NCBI GenBank assembly: GCA_000381565.1
Contig: KB906725.1
Location: forward strand, 2,235,818-2,299,817
Direction of reading: 5' to 3'
Origin: Oxalobacteraceae bacterium AB_14
Lineage (GTDB): Bacteria; Pseudomonadota; Gammaproteobacteria; Burkholderiales; Burkholderiaceae_D
Length of the DNA stretch: 64,000 bases
Positions 1-8,272 of the stretch are shown piece after piece. Both the position numbers and the translations under genes were made by a program. Positions within the stretch are counted from its first letter, which is position 1; every line of letters starts with the position of its first letter. The notes beneath the pieces were generated by a model that made no database searches, was not told the DNA's origin, and saw only the letters and a list, made by a program, of their open reading frames with translations.

Positions 1-105
1 GTGCTGTTCATCAGCGCGCTGGTGCTGATTATCGGGGTCGATACGTTGTTGCAGTGGCTTGCGCGCAAACGTGGCAGTGTCAGCAAGGGAGCAGAGCATG
101 AATAA
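1..105 (+). CDS. xrtB: Exosortase B (XrtB/EpsH), C-terminal end only
   Basis: The window opens inside a reading frame that closes with TAA at 103-105. The 34 visible codons encode one hydrophobic segment (VLFISALVLIIGVDTLLQWL) followed by a short basic tail, as at the end of a multi-pass membrane protein. The stop overlaps the ATG of epsI at 98. Exosortase directly followed by epsI is the standard order in XrtB exopolysaccharide loci, and the EpsA regulator of that subtype lies at 31230. Exosortases are membrane transpeptidases that process PEP-CTERM proteins. The catalytic Cys, Arg and His lie outside the window, so the identity rests on context rather than motifs. Confidence 0.6.
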   Translation: MLFISALVLIIGVDTLLQWLARKRGSVSKGAEHE

Positions 106-785
106 GGCTGTATTGACCAGCGCATTGCTGGGGCTTATGATGGTTGGTACCGCTGGGACCGCCAAGCTGATGGTGCCGACGCACTATCTGGCCGATACTA
201 GGCCCAAGACCAATCTCGACACGATGTTGCCTCTGAGTTTTGGTGACTGGAAAGAGGAAAAAGCCACAGTCTCGTCGGTGGTGAACCCCAGCGTCGAACG
301 TGCGCTCAAGGAAATCTATACGCAGACACTGTCGCGCACCTATGTCAACAAGCAAGGCTACCGCGTCATGTTGTCCGTGGCTTATGGCGCCAACCAGAGC
401 GACGGCTTGCAGCTGCACTATCCGGAGATCTGCTATCCGGCCCAGGGATTTGAAGTGCTTGCTAACCGCAACGCTAGGTTGAGCACGCCGCGCGGCGTGA
501 TCCTAGTCAAGCAGCTGGAAACCAGCTTGCAGGGACAGCGCTTCGAGCCGGTGACGTACTGGACCACTGTGGGCGACGTCGTCGCCATCGGTAGCTACAA
601 CAAAAAAATGGCGGAGATGCGCTATCGGCTGGGGGGGGCAGATTCCGGACGGCCTGCTGTTTCGTGTGTCGTCTATCGATACCGATTCCCAGCGGTCCTT
701 CGCCGAACACGCTAACTTCGTCAATCAGCTGATGCTGGCGTTGCCGGCGTCCGATATTCCCCGCCTGACCGGCCTGGCGCGCTAA
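98..785 (+). pseudogene. epsI: Exosortase-associated protein EpsI, frameshifted at a G8 run
   Basis: The start is ATG 98, overlapping the exosortase stop. The N-terminus is a membrane anchor, followed by an EpsI-type periplasmic domain with LSFGDWKEE and LHYPEICYPAQGF motifs. As read, the frame breaks after R-Y-R-L-G-G at the G run 631-638 and stops at 715 (205 aa) in unrelated residues. In the frame that would apply with one G fewer, translation runs on as QIPDGLLFRVSSIDTDSQ to TAA 783-785. That gives about 228 aa and restores a normal EpsI C-terminus. The cause could be a homopolymer sequencing error, a true mutation or slippage-based switching. EpsI is required with the exosortase for exopolysaccharide production in related loci. 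Confidence 0.8.
631..638 (+). repeat. Poly-G tract (8 G) causing the epsI frameshift
   Basis: Eight consecutive G lie inside epsI. Seven G would keep the EpsI reading frame open to 785, while eight close it at 715. Confidence 0.9.
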
Positions 786-849
786 CCGCGCGCTGCCGAG
801 CGTTCGCCTTTGGCGGGCGCCATCATTTCGATCATCTGAGGGAGTTTTT

Positions 850-1641
850 TTGAAATTGACATTGGCTGCCACTATCAAGACGCGCTGGGCGCGCTTGCGT
901 GAACCGTTGCGTTCGCTGGTCGATCTGGGCTGGCGAGCACGTGCCGAGTTTCGCGCGGCGCGCCGCTCTGCCGCATATCAGGCCGTGTACGAGCAGGCCG
1001 ATCCGCTGGTGACTGTCTGCGTCGCCACCTATAACCGCGGCGAACTGCTGATCGAGCGTTGCCTGAAGTCGTTGCTGGCGCAGGATTACCGCAATCTGCA
1101 GATCGTCGTAGTCGGTGACTGCTGTACCGATGACACCGCCCAGCGGGTAGCCGCGCTGGGTGATCCGCGCATCGAGTTCGTCAACTTGACCGAACGCGGC
1201 CAGTATCCGACTGAGCCGCGTCAACGCTGGATGGTGGCCGGCACAGTCGCCATCAATCATGGTCTGTCGCTTGCACGCGGCCAGTTCATCACCCACTTGG
1301 ACGACGATGACGAACATCTGCCTGACCGTGTTAGCACGCTGGTGGCGCTGATGCGCCAGACCCGCGCCGATATCATCTGGCATCCGTTTGACTACGAGCG
1401 GGTACCGGATGAATGGCAGGTTAATCAGGCGCCGCATTTTGCAGTCAACAATGTTTCGACCTCGTCGGTGTTTTACCATCACTGGCTGCGTTCGATTCCC
1501 TGGGATATCAACGCTTGGCGCTACAATGAGCCCGGCGACTGGAATCGCTTTCGCAAGATACGTTATCTGGGCGTGCATGCTGTGCGCGCGCCGCAGCATT
1601 TCCTCAAACACTACCGCGAACGCAATCAGAAGAAGGCCTAG
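850..1641 (+). CDS. Glycosyltransferase family 2
   Basis: A 263-aa GT-A type glycosyltransferase that adds one sugar to a growing lipid-linked repeat unit at the cytoplasmic face of the membrane. After a basic N-terminal extension (about 50 aa) the GT2 fold begins with VTVCVATYNRGELL. The metal/nucleotide-binding acidic cluster DDDD is at residues 151-154. The start is the TTG at 850, inside a run of seven T and preceded by GAGGGAG; no nearby ATG fits the frame. It follows epsI by 64 bp and is probably in the same operon. Donor and acceptor cannot be told from sequence. Confidence 0.85.
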   Translation: MKLTLAATIKTRWARLREPLRSLVDLGWRARAEFRAARRSAAYQAVYEQADPLVTVCVATYNRGELLIERCLKSLLAQDYRNLQIVVVGDCCTDDTAQRVAALGDPRIEFVNLTERGQYPTEPRQRWMVAGTVAINHGLSLARGQFITHLDDDDEHLPDRVSTLVALMRQTRADIIWHPFDYERVPDEWQVNQAPHFAVNNVSTSSVFYHHWLRSIPWDINAWRYNEPGDWNRFRKIRYLGVHAVRAPQHFLKHYRERNQKKA

Positions 1642-1670
1642 CCTTCGCCTCCTACTTACTGGACCGCATC

Positions 1671-2786
1671 ATGACGAAGAAAATCTATGTCACCGAACCG
1701 GCGTTGCCGCCGCTCGATCAATTCATGCCTTACCTGGAGAAGATCTGGGACAGCAAATGGCTGACCAACGGCGGCCCGTTCCATCAGCAGCTTGAGCACG
1801 AACTGGCCGAATACCTGGGGGTCAAGCACCTGGCTTTGTTCACTAACGCCACCATCGCGCTGGTGACGGCGCTGCAGGCCCTACGCATCTCAGGCGAAGT
1901 GATTACCACGCCCTATTCGTTTGTCGCCACCGCGCACTCGCTATTGTGGAACGGTATCAAGCCCGTGTTCGTCGACATAGACCCGGAGACTTTCAATCTC
2001 GATCCGAAGCAGATCGAGGCCGCCATCACGCCGCAGACCACCGCCATCTTCCCGGTGCATGTCTATGGCACGCCGTGCAACGTTGATGAGATCCAGCGCA
2101 TCGCCGATACGTACGGCCTGAAGGTCATTTATGACGCAGCGCATGCGTTCGGGGTGCGCTGCAACGGCGGCAGCGTGCTCAACTATGGCGACTTGTCCGT
2201 GCTGAGTTTCCATGCGACCAAGGTCTTTAATACCTTCGAGGGCGGGGCCATCATCTGCCCGGACGCCAAGACCAAGCAACGCATCGACCACCTAAAGAAC
2301 TTCGGCATCGTAGACGAAGTGACCGTGGTCGCGCCGGGGATCAACGGAAAAATGAACGAAGTACAGGCTGCGTTCGGCCTGCTGCAACTGCAGCATATCG
2401 ACGACATCATGGTGCGCCGCGCGCTGGTGGCAGCGCGCTACCGCGATAATCTGGCCGAAGTGAAGGGCATCGGCCTGCCCGTAGTGCCGGATGTCGACCA
2501 GGTCAATAATTCGTATTTCCCGATCATGGTTGAGTTGGACTATCAGATGGGCCGCGACGCGCTGTACTCCTATCTGCAGACCAAGGATGTGATGTCGCGT
2601 CGTTATTTCTATCCGCTCATCACTGACTTCCCAATGTACCGCGGCCTGCCGTCGGCCCGACTAGACAACCTGCCGGTGGCGCGCCGCGTCGCCGATCGCG
2701 TTCTGTGTCTGCCGATCTTCCCGGACCTGCCGCTGGCCGATGTCGACCGCATCTGCGACATCATCCGCACGGCGCCGGCCGCATAG
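1671..2786 (+). CDS. DegT/DnrJ/EryC1/StrS aminotransferase
   Basis: A 371-aa PLP-dependent sugar aminotransferase, full length for the family. These enzymes convert a keto-sugar nucleotide to an amino-sugar nucleotide. The conserved aspartate is in IYDAAHAFG (D155). The Schiff-base lysine is in SFHATKVFNT (K184), followed by the family's FEGG. The start is ATG 1671. The next gene is a left-handed beta-helix acyltransferase (2795), which fits an amination-then-N-acylation pair making an N-acylated amino sugar for the polymer. The keto-sugar donor enzyme is not seen in the window. Confidence 0.9.
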   Translation: MTKKIYVTEPALPPLDQFMPYLEKIWDSKWLTNGGPFHQQLEHELAEYLGVKHLALFTNATIALVTALQALRISGEVITTPYSFVATAHSLLWNGIKPVFVDIDPETFNLDPKQIEAAITPQTTAIFPVHVYGTPCNVDEIQRIADTYGLKVIYDAAHAFGVRCNGGSVLNYGDLSVLSFHATKVFNTFEGGAIICPDAKTKQRIDHLKNFGIVDEVTVVAPGINGKMNEVQAAFGLLQLQHIDDIMVRRALVAARYRDNLAEVKGIGLPVVPDVDQVNNSYFPIMVELDYQMGRDALYSYLQTKDVMSRRYFYPLITDFPMYRGLPSARLDNLPVARRVADRVLCLPIFPDLPLADVDRICDIIRTAPAA

Positions 2787-2794
2787 GAGGGCGC

Positions 2795-3367
2795 ATGTCG
2801 TTTTTGAGTGAAGCGGAATTGGCCGCGCTAGGTTTGGCGCAGGTCGGCCGCGACGTGCGTATTTCGCGCCTGGCCTCGTTGCACAACGCGGCCAATATAC
2901 GTATCGGCGACTACAGCCGCGTCGATGATTTCTGCGTGCTGTCGGCCGGCGAGGGCGGCATCGAGATTGGTCGCAACGTGCACGTGGCGGTGTACAGTTG
3001 CCTGATCGGACGGGGCAAGATCACCTTGTGCGACTTCGCCAACATCTCGTCGCGGGTGGCCATCTATGCCAGCAACGACGATTACAGCGGCACATGGATG
3101 ACCGGCCCGACCGTGCCTGCCCGGTTCACCAACATCACGGTCGCCCCGGTCACCATCGGCCGCCACGCGATCGTCGGTAGCGGTACGGTCATCCTGCCCG
3201 GCGTCTCCGTGGGCGAGGGTGCCGCCATCGGCGCGCTGTCGCTGGTTACGCTGGACTGCGACAGCTTCGGCGTCTATGTCGGCACCCCTGCACGCAAGAT
3301 CAAGGAACGCCGGCGCGACCTGCTCGCGCACGAGCGCGACTATTTGCTAACGGTGTCGCCGCCATGA
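2795..3367 (+). CDS. Left-handed beta-helix acyltransferase (WbbJ/LbetaH type)
   Basis: A 190-aa hexapeptide-repeat acetyltransferase. Imperfect hexapeptide turns run through most of the protein (IRIGDYSRV, IGRNVHVAV, VTIGRHAIVG, VSVGEGAAIGA). It ends with the typical VGTPARKIKERR motif. The start is ATG 2795, preceded by AGGAGG and 8 bp after the aminotransferase stop. It probably transfers an acetyl group from acetyl-CoA to the amino sugar made by the upstream gene, but O-acetylation is also possible. Its stop overlaps the next gene (3364). Confidence 0.85.
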   Translation: MSFLSEAELAALGLAQVGRDVRISRLASLHNAANIRIGDYSRVDDFCVLSAGEGGIEIGRNVHVAVYSCLIGRGKITLCDFANISSRVAIYASNDDYSGTWMTGPTVPARFTNITVAPVTIGRHAIVGSGTVILPGVSVGEGAAIGALSLVTLDCDSFGVYVGTPARKIKERRRDLLAHERDYLLTVSPP

Positions 3368-4422
3368 GCGACGCCGTCGCACCGGCCAATAATTTCAACC
3401 TGATCCGGTTATTGGCCGCCTGGCTGGTGCTGTTTTCCCATAGCTACCACCTGACGGGGTGGGGCCGGGATGAACCCCTGATGCTGCTCAGCGGAGGCCG
3501 CATGACGCTGGGCACCGTCGCGGTCGGCGTGTTCTTCGCCATCAGCGGCTATCTGATCACTTCCAGCGCTTATGCGCGCCCGGGCTTGGGCAACTTCCTG
3601 CAGGCGCGCGCACGGCGGATCTTCCCGGCGCTGATACTGGTGGTGCTGTTGACGGCGCTGGTGCTGGGGCCGTGCGTGAGCATGCTGTCCGCTGGTGAGT
3701 ACTTTGGCAGCCCGGCGGTATGGACTTATGTGTTGCGCAACATCACTTTGCTGCGGCTGCAGTATGACTTGCCTGGCGTGTTTGGCGGCAATGTCTTCGG
3801 CGCGGCCGTCAACGGCTCGCTGTGGACCTTGCCGATAGAGTTCGCACTGTATCTGGCCGTCGGCGGCGCTGTCTGGGCGCTGCGGCGGCTAGGCCTGGCG
3901 TCCAACCGCTGGCTGCCACTGCTGGCCATATCCGCCGTGTGTGCCGCAAGTTGGAACCTGGTGCTGCTGGGCAGCAAATCCGGCGCCGCGCTGCTGGTGC
4001 CGTACTTCATGCTGGGGGCGGCCGCCCGTATCGCCCGCCAGCGCCTGCCGCTGCACGGCGGCGCCAGCGCTGCGCTGCTGGGCGGCGCGGCGCTGGCGCT
4101 GGCGCTGGGCTGGGGTGGCTATCCGGTGGCGGCCTGCCTAGCGATCAGCTATTGTACTCTGTGGTTCGCGCGCCACCCGCGCTGGGTCGTGCCGTTCAAC
4201 ACAACGCGGCTGGGCGATTTGTCGTATGGCATCTATCTGTTCGCCTTCCCGATCCAGCAAAGCCTGGTGGCTTGGGGCGGCACCAGCAGGCCACTGTTGG
4301 TGTGTTTGCTGGCTTCGCTGCTGACGCTGCCTTGCGCCTGGTTGACCTGGCACTTGCTGGAGCAGCATTGCGTGCAGGGCGCTCCGGTGCCGCTGGCTGC
4401 TGCGTCGGGAGCCCGGCGATGA
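3364..4422 (+). CDS. Acyltransferase family 3 (OafA-like) membrane O-acyltransferase
   Basis: A 352-aa polytopic membrane protein that opens with the family signature NNFNLIRLLAAWLVLFSHSY. About ten hydrophobic segments follow, with VGVFFAISGYLI after the second. Family members O-acetylate surface polysaccharides in the inner membrane, using the N-terminal histidine (H26 here). It overlaps both neighbours by 4 bp (ATGA), so it is translationally coupled. It likely decorates the lipid-linked repeat before or during export. Confidence 0.88.
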   Translation: MSDAVAPANNFNLIRLLAAWLVLFSHSYHLTGWGRDEPLMLLSGGRMTLGTVAVGVFFAISGYLITSSAYARPGLGNFLQARARRIFPALILVVLLTALVLGPCVSMLSAGEYFGSPAVWTYVLRNITLLRLQYDLPGVFGGNVFGAAVNGSLWTLPIEFALYLAVGGAVWALRRLGLASNRWLPLLAISAVCAASWNLVLLGSKSGAALLVPYFMLGAAARIARQRLPLHGGASAALLGGAALALALGWGGYPVAACLAISYCTLWFARHPRWVVPFNTTRLGDLSYGIYLFAFPIQQSLVAWGGTSRPLLVCLLASLLTLPCAWLTWHLLEQHCVQGAPVPLAAASGARR

Positions 4423-5687
4423 GCGATTTGCGCCGCATTGCCGGCATGAGCATCGCGCGCGGCTACGGGGTGCTACTGTCGATGGCCACGCTGTTTGTCT
4501 CGGCCCGTCTTTTGGGGCCGGCGGGGCGCGGGGAATTCGCCGCAGCCCTAGCCTGGGCCTCGCTGTTTGCCACGCTGTTCAACCTGAGCTTGGGACAGGC
4601 GCTGCAGCACCGGCTGCAAAGCGCCGTGGTCAAGCCTGGATTGGCCGAGCAACTGGGCACGCTGGGGGGGCTGGCGGCGCTGCTGTCGGCGCTGGCGCTG
4701 GCCGCCGCCGCAGTGCTGTACGCCGCTAGCGGGGGCGCGTTGTTCAAGGGGCTGACCGCCGGTCTGATGGCGCTGGCGCTGGCGGCGGTGCCGCTTCTGG
4801 TGTGGGAACAATATGCGTCCAACATCCTGGCCGCGTCGGCACAGACCGGCCTGCTCAACCGCGCACAATACGGCGGGCGCACGGTTGGCTTCGTGGCATT
4901 CTTCTTATTGGTCATGTACTGGCAATGGGGCGTCCCCGGCGCGCTGGCGGCGCAGTTGGTGGGGCAAATGCTGGTGGCGGCACTTGTTGCGTGGCCGCTG
5001 TGGCGGCTCGCCGGTGGCCGCGTGCGCTGGATGCGAGCCGACGTGGCGCCGCTGCTGCGCTCGGGCGCGCTGATCCACCTGACCACGGTCAGCGCCTTCT
5101 TGCTTGACCAGGTCAGCATTCTGCTGATTAATAATTATCTGGGCAAGCAGGACGTCGGGTATTATCAGCTGGCCCAGCAGATGGTGGGCCTGTTGCTAAT
5201 CGTACCGCAGAGCGCGCTGATGGTGATCTACGGTGGCCTGGCCGGCGCCGGCCCGGACGCGTTCTGGCCACAGCAACGGCGTTTGGCCAGGCGCGTGCTG
5301 GCGGGGCTGGCGCTGGTGTCGGCCGTGGCCTGGCTTTTGGCGCCGTTCATGATAGGTCTGGTCGCCGGCGCGGCGTTCGCGCCCAGCGCCGACATGTTCC
5401 GCGCGCTGCTGCCGACGGTGCTCGGCATCAGTCTGGCGCTGCTGATGACGCCTCAATGGATCAGCCGCGGTCTACTCAAGCTCAACACTGCGCTGACCAT
5501 CGCCACCAGCGTCGCGGTGGTGGTCTGCAGCGCGCTGGCGATCCCGCGCTACGGCGTCGATGGCGCTATTTATGTCCGGCTGGGCGTGTACGCGGTCTGG
5601 GTGCCGCTGGCGCAGCTGTTTTTCTGGCACTGGTGCAACCAGCGCGCCCGCGCCGCTGCGGGCGGCAAGAATTTGAAAGAGGAGTGA
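4419..5687 (+). CDS. Wzx-type polysaccharide flippase (oligosaccharide flippase family)
   Basis: A 422-aa protein with about twelve membrane segments and the MATE-like flippase opening MSIARGYGVLLSMATLFVSARLLGPAGRGEFAA (residues about 9-41, given in part). It moves the undecaprenyl-linked repeat unit across the inner membrane. The start is ATG 4419, overlapping the OafA-type gene. It sits directly upstream of the polymerase-like gene at 5689, the usual Wzx/Wzy pairing. A run of seven G at 4664-4670 lies in the coding sequence. Confidence 0.82.
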   Translation: MSDLRRIAGMSIARGYGVLLSMATLFVSARLLGPAGRGEFAAALAWASLFATLFNLSLGQALQHRLQSAVVKPGLAEQLGTLGGLAALLSALALAAAAVLYAASGGALFKGLTAGLMALALAAVPLLVWEQYASNILAASAQTGLLNRAQYGGRTVGFVAFFLLVMYWQWGVPGALAAQLVGQMLVAALVAWPLWRLAGGRVRWMRADVAPLLRSGALIHLTTVSAFLLDQVSILLINNYLGKQDVGYYQLAQQMVGLLLIVPQSALMVIYGGLAGAGPDAFWPQQRRLARRVLAGLALVSAVAWLLAPFMIGLVAGAAFAPSADMFRALLPTVLGISLALLMTPQWISRGLLKLNTALTIATSVAVVVCSALAIPRYGVDGAIYVRLGVYAVWVPLAQLFFWHWCNQRARAAAGGKNLKEE

Positions 5688-5688
5688 C

Positions 5689-7206
5689 ATGATGGCTATA
5701 CACAACCGTGCCGGGGGCCGCAGCCTTTGGCTGATGGCCTCGCTATGCCTGGGGATGCTGGTTTTCTGCCTGCTCACCGGCCTAATGGCGGCCATGATGC
5801 CGCCCGGGACCCTGGTCAGGCTGCTGGCGCTGCCGTTCGCGGTGATGGGTATTGTGCTGCTGTGGGTAATGCCCAAGCGCCAGGAGGTGCCCGAGTACTG
5901 GATGAACGTGTTGTTGCTGGTGTTGCTGGCCTTGCTGCACCTGTGGCCGACCTATATCGTCTACCGATTCGGCGGTATGCCTTCGATCAGCCCGACCAAG
6001 CTGGCCTGGCTGTGCTTTCTCAGTTTCGCAGGAATCAACATCCTCTCGGGCAAGGCGCCGATGGCCCGCCTGGTGGCGCGCTGCAAGGCGCATCCGCGAC
6101 TGATCGGGACCATCTGCCTGCTGTTTTGCTGGCGCGTGCTCAGCGCCGCCACCGGCCAGCAGCCTATCCCGCAAGTGCTGTCGCTGGCCACCGAAGCGAT
6201 CACCTGCTACCTGGTGTTTTTCGTCGCGCTGGCGGTGCTGCGTGATGAGGGCGATGTTTACCGCCTGCTGACGGTGCTGGTCGCGGTGGCGATCGCGCAG
6301 GCCCTATTGGCCTCCTACGAATCGGTAGTCAAGCATACACTGTTCGACAAGTTCATCGCCCTCAGCGCCGAAGACTCGGCCACCATGCTCGATACGCTAC
6401 GTGAGAAGTTCCGCGACGGCCGTTACCGGGCCCAAGGCACGTTCGAACACCCAATGGTGTTGGCCGAATACATGGCGATGATGGCGCCGCTGGCGGCAGT
6501 GTTCTTCTTCATCCGCAAGACCGGCAACTGGCGCTGGATCGCGGTCGGCTTCCTGCCGCTTGCGCTGGGCGTGATCGTCAGCTCGCGCAGTCGGGTTGGG
6601 ATTGCGGTGCTGATGGCGGCGCTGCTGCTGGTCGCCGCGCTGATGATGATTCCGCGTGGCAAGCAGTTGCGCCATGGCGGCTCCAACCTGTCGCTGGCGG
6701 TGGCGATGTTTTTGTTGCCGCTGCTGTTGGTCGGCGGCTATTTTGTCATGCAAGAAATGCTGTCGCTGATTGCCGGCCGCAGCGCCGGCGAAGCCAACAG
6801 CACGTTAACGCGCGTCTTAATGTTGGAACGCGGCATACCGTTGCTGAAGGCCAGTCCCTACTTCGGCTATGGCAGCGGGATGGGCGCGGTCAAGCTAGGC
6901 TTCTGGGACGGCACCCGCTTCAACATCGACAATTACTGGCTCAGTGTGGCGCTCGACTCGGGCGTGCCCGGGTTGCTCGCCTTCCTGGGCGTGTTCGTTG
7001 GCGCCGCGCTGACCGGCTTGGCCTGCTTCAAGCGACGCGCCGACCACATCGGTCTGGCGGCCGGCTTCATGTCGGTTTCGCTGGTTATTCTGTTGGGTTG
7101 TAAGACCGTATTGTCGATCTCTTCCGGCCTAACGCTGGGCTATGTGCTGATCGCCGCCATCTTGGTGTTGTGCGAGGCGCCGCTGACGCTGGAGGATGGT
7201 ACGTGA
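5689..7206 (+). CDS. O-antigen ligase/polymerase (Wzy-like) family protein
   Basis: A 505-aa integral membrane protein with about twelve hydrophobic segments. A large periplasmic loop near residues 360-420 contains RVLMLERGIPLLKASPYFGYG, where the ERG and FGYG elements are typical of the Wzy_C/O-antigen ligase domain. It is expected to polymerise flipped repeat units in the periplasm. The start is ATG 5689; a second ATG follows immediately at 5692. It overlaps the next gene by one base (7206). Confidence 0.8.
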   Translation: MMAIHNRAGGRSLWLMASLCLGMLVFCLLTGLMAAMMPPGTLVRLLALPFAVMGIVLLWVMPKRQEVPEYWMNVLLLVLLALLHLWPTYIVYRFGGMPSISPTKLAWLCFLSFAGINILSGKAPMARLVARCKAHPRLIGTICLLFCWRVLSAATGQQPIPQVLSLATEAITCYLVFFVALAVLRDEGDVYRLLTVLVAVAIAQALLASYESVVKHTLFDKFIALSAEDSATMLDTLREKFRDGRYRAQGTFEHPMVLAEYMAMMAPLAAVFFFIRKTGNWRWIAVGFLPLALGVIVSSRSRVGIAVLMAALLLVAALMMIPRGKQLRHGGSNLSLAVAMFLLPLLLVGGYFVMQEMLSLIAGRSAGEANSTLTRVLMLERGIPLLKASPYFGYGSGMGAVKLGFWDGTRFNIDNYWLSVALDSGVPGLLAFLGVFVGAALTGLACFKRRADHIGLAAGFMSVSLVILLGCKTVLSISSGLTLGYVLIAAILVLCEAPLTLEDGT

Positions 7207-8234
7207 TGGCGCAGTCGGCGAACAAGGTGTGGATCGTGCTGGTCAACTGGAATGGTTGGCGCGATTCCGTCGAATGCCTGGAAAGCGTGCTGCGGCTGGA
7301 ATACCCTGACTTCGGGGTGATTGTGTGCGACAACGCTTCAAGCGATGGCTCGGTGGAACACATCGTTGCCTGGGCCGAGGGGCGTCAGCCATATTCGGCG
7401 GCTGCCAGTCCTTTGGCCCGCCTGAGCACGCCGCAGCTGGACAAGCCCTTGCGTCTCCATGTGGCCGATCCAACGGCTGCGGCCTTGCCGCCGGCGGCAC
7501 TTGACGCCCAGCTGGTGTTGGTGCGCACTGGCGGCAACCTTGGTTTTGCCGGCGGCAACAACGTCGGCATCCGCCTGGCGCTGGCCGACCCAGCCTGCAC
7601 CTATGTCTGGCTGCTCAACAACGACACCGTGGTCGAGCCCGATTGCTTGGCGCACATGATGGCAAAGGCCGCGAGCGATTCGGCGATCGGCATCACCGGC
7701 TCGGTTAACTGCTTCTATGCCGAGCCAGAACGGGTGCAAGCGCTGGGCGGCGGATATTTTTCGCGGCGCCAGGTCCGCTCCGGCCTGCACGGGCACCGGA
7801 TGCTGGCGAGCGCGGTAACCGCGACGCTGCGGCGCGACGTTGAGGCTAGGTTAGAATGGGTCAGTGGCGCCTCGATGCTGGTCAGCCGCGCGTTTCTGGA
7901 GCAGGTAGGGGAGATGGAGGAGCGTTATTTCCTGTACTACGAGGAGATCGATTGGGCGCTGCGCTCGGCGCCGGCTTTCCGCCACGCGGTCGCCTTCGAT
8001 GCTCGGGTGTACCACAAGGCCGGCAGTTCTACCGGTGAACAGGCCGACAGCGCTTTTGCGATTTATACGCAGTACCGCTCGCGCTTCAAACTGTACCGCA
8101 AATTCATGCCGGCGCTGCTACCGATCTGCCATCTTCGCACCCTGCGCGACTGCGCGGCGGCGCTGGTGTGCGGGCGCCGCGTCAGCGCCCAGGCGATCTG
8201 GAAGGCCAGCCGGGACGATTTTCTGCGGCTGTGA
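7206..8234 (+). CDS. Glycosyltransferase family 2 (rhamnosyltransferase-like)
   Basis: A 342-aa GT2 enzyme. The motifs VLVNWNGWRDSVECLESVL, VCDNASSDGS, GGNLGFAGGNNVGI and the metal-binding LLNNDT (residues 136-141) are typical of the GT2 branch often annotated as rhamnosyltransferase. The conserved YYEEIDWALR follows. The frame is open from 7170, but ATG 7206 is preferred: it sits at the polymerase stop (TGATG) and precedes the domain by few residues. The sugar specificity is unknown. Confidence 0.85.
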   Translation: MAQSANKVWIVLVNWNGWRDSVECLESVLRLEYPDFGVIVCDNASSDGSVEHIVAWAEGRQPYSAAASPLARLSTPQLDKPLRLHVADPTAAALPPAALDAQLVLVRTGGNLGFAGGNNVGIRLALADPACTYVWLLNNDTVVEPDCLAHMMAKAASDSAIGITGSVNCFYAEPERVQALGGGYFSRRQVRSGLHGHRMLASAVTATLRRDVEARLEWVSGASMLVSRAFLEQVGEMEERYFLYYEEIDWALRSAPAFRHAVAFDARVYHKAGSSTGEQADSAFAIYTQYRSRFKLYRKFMPALLPICHLRTLRDCAAALVCGRRVSAQAIWKASRDDFLRL

Positions 8235-8272
8235 ACGGATTGGTTCAGCAACGTTTTAAGCTTGGTTCTCTT

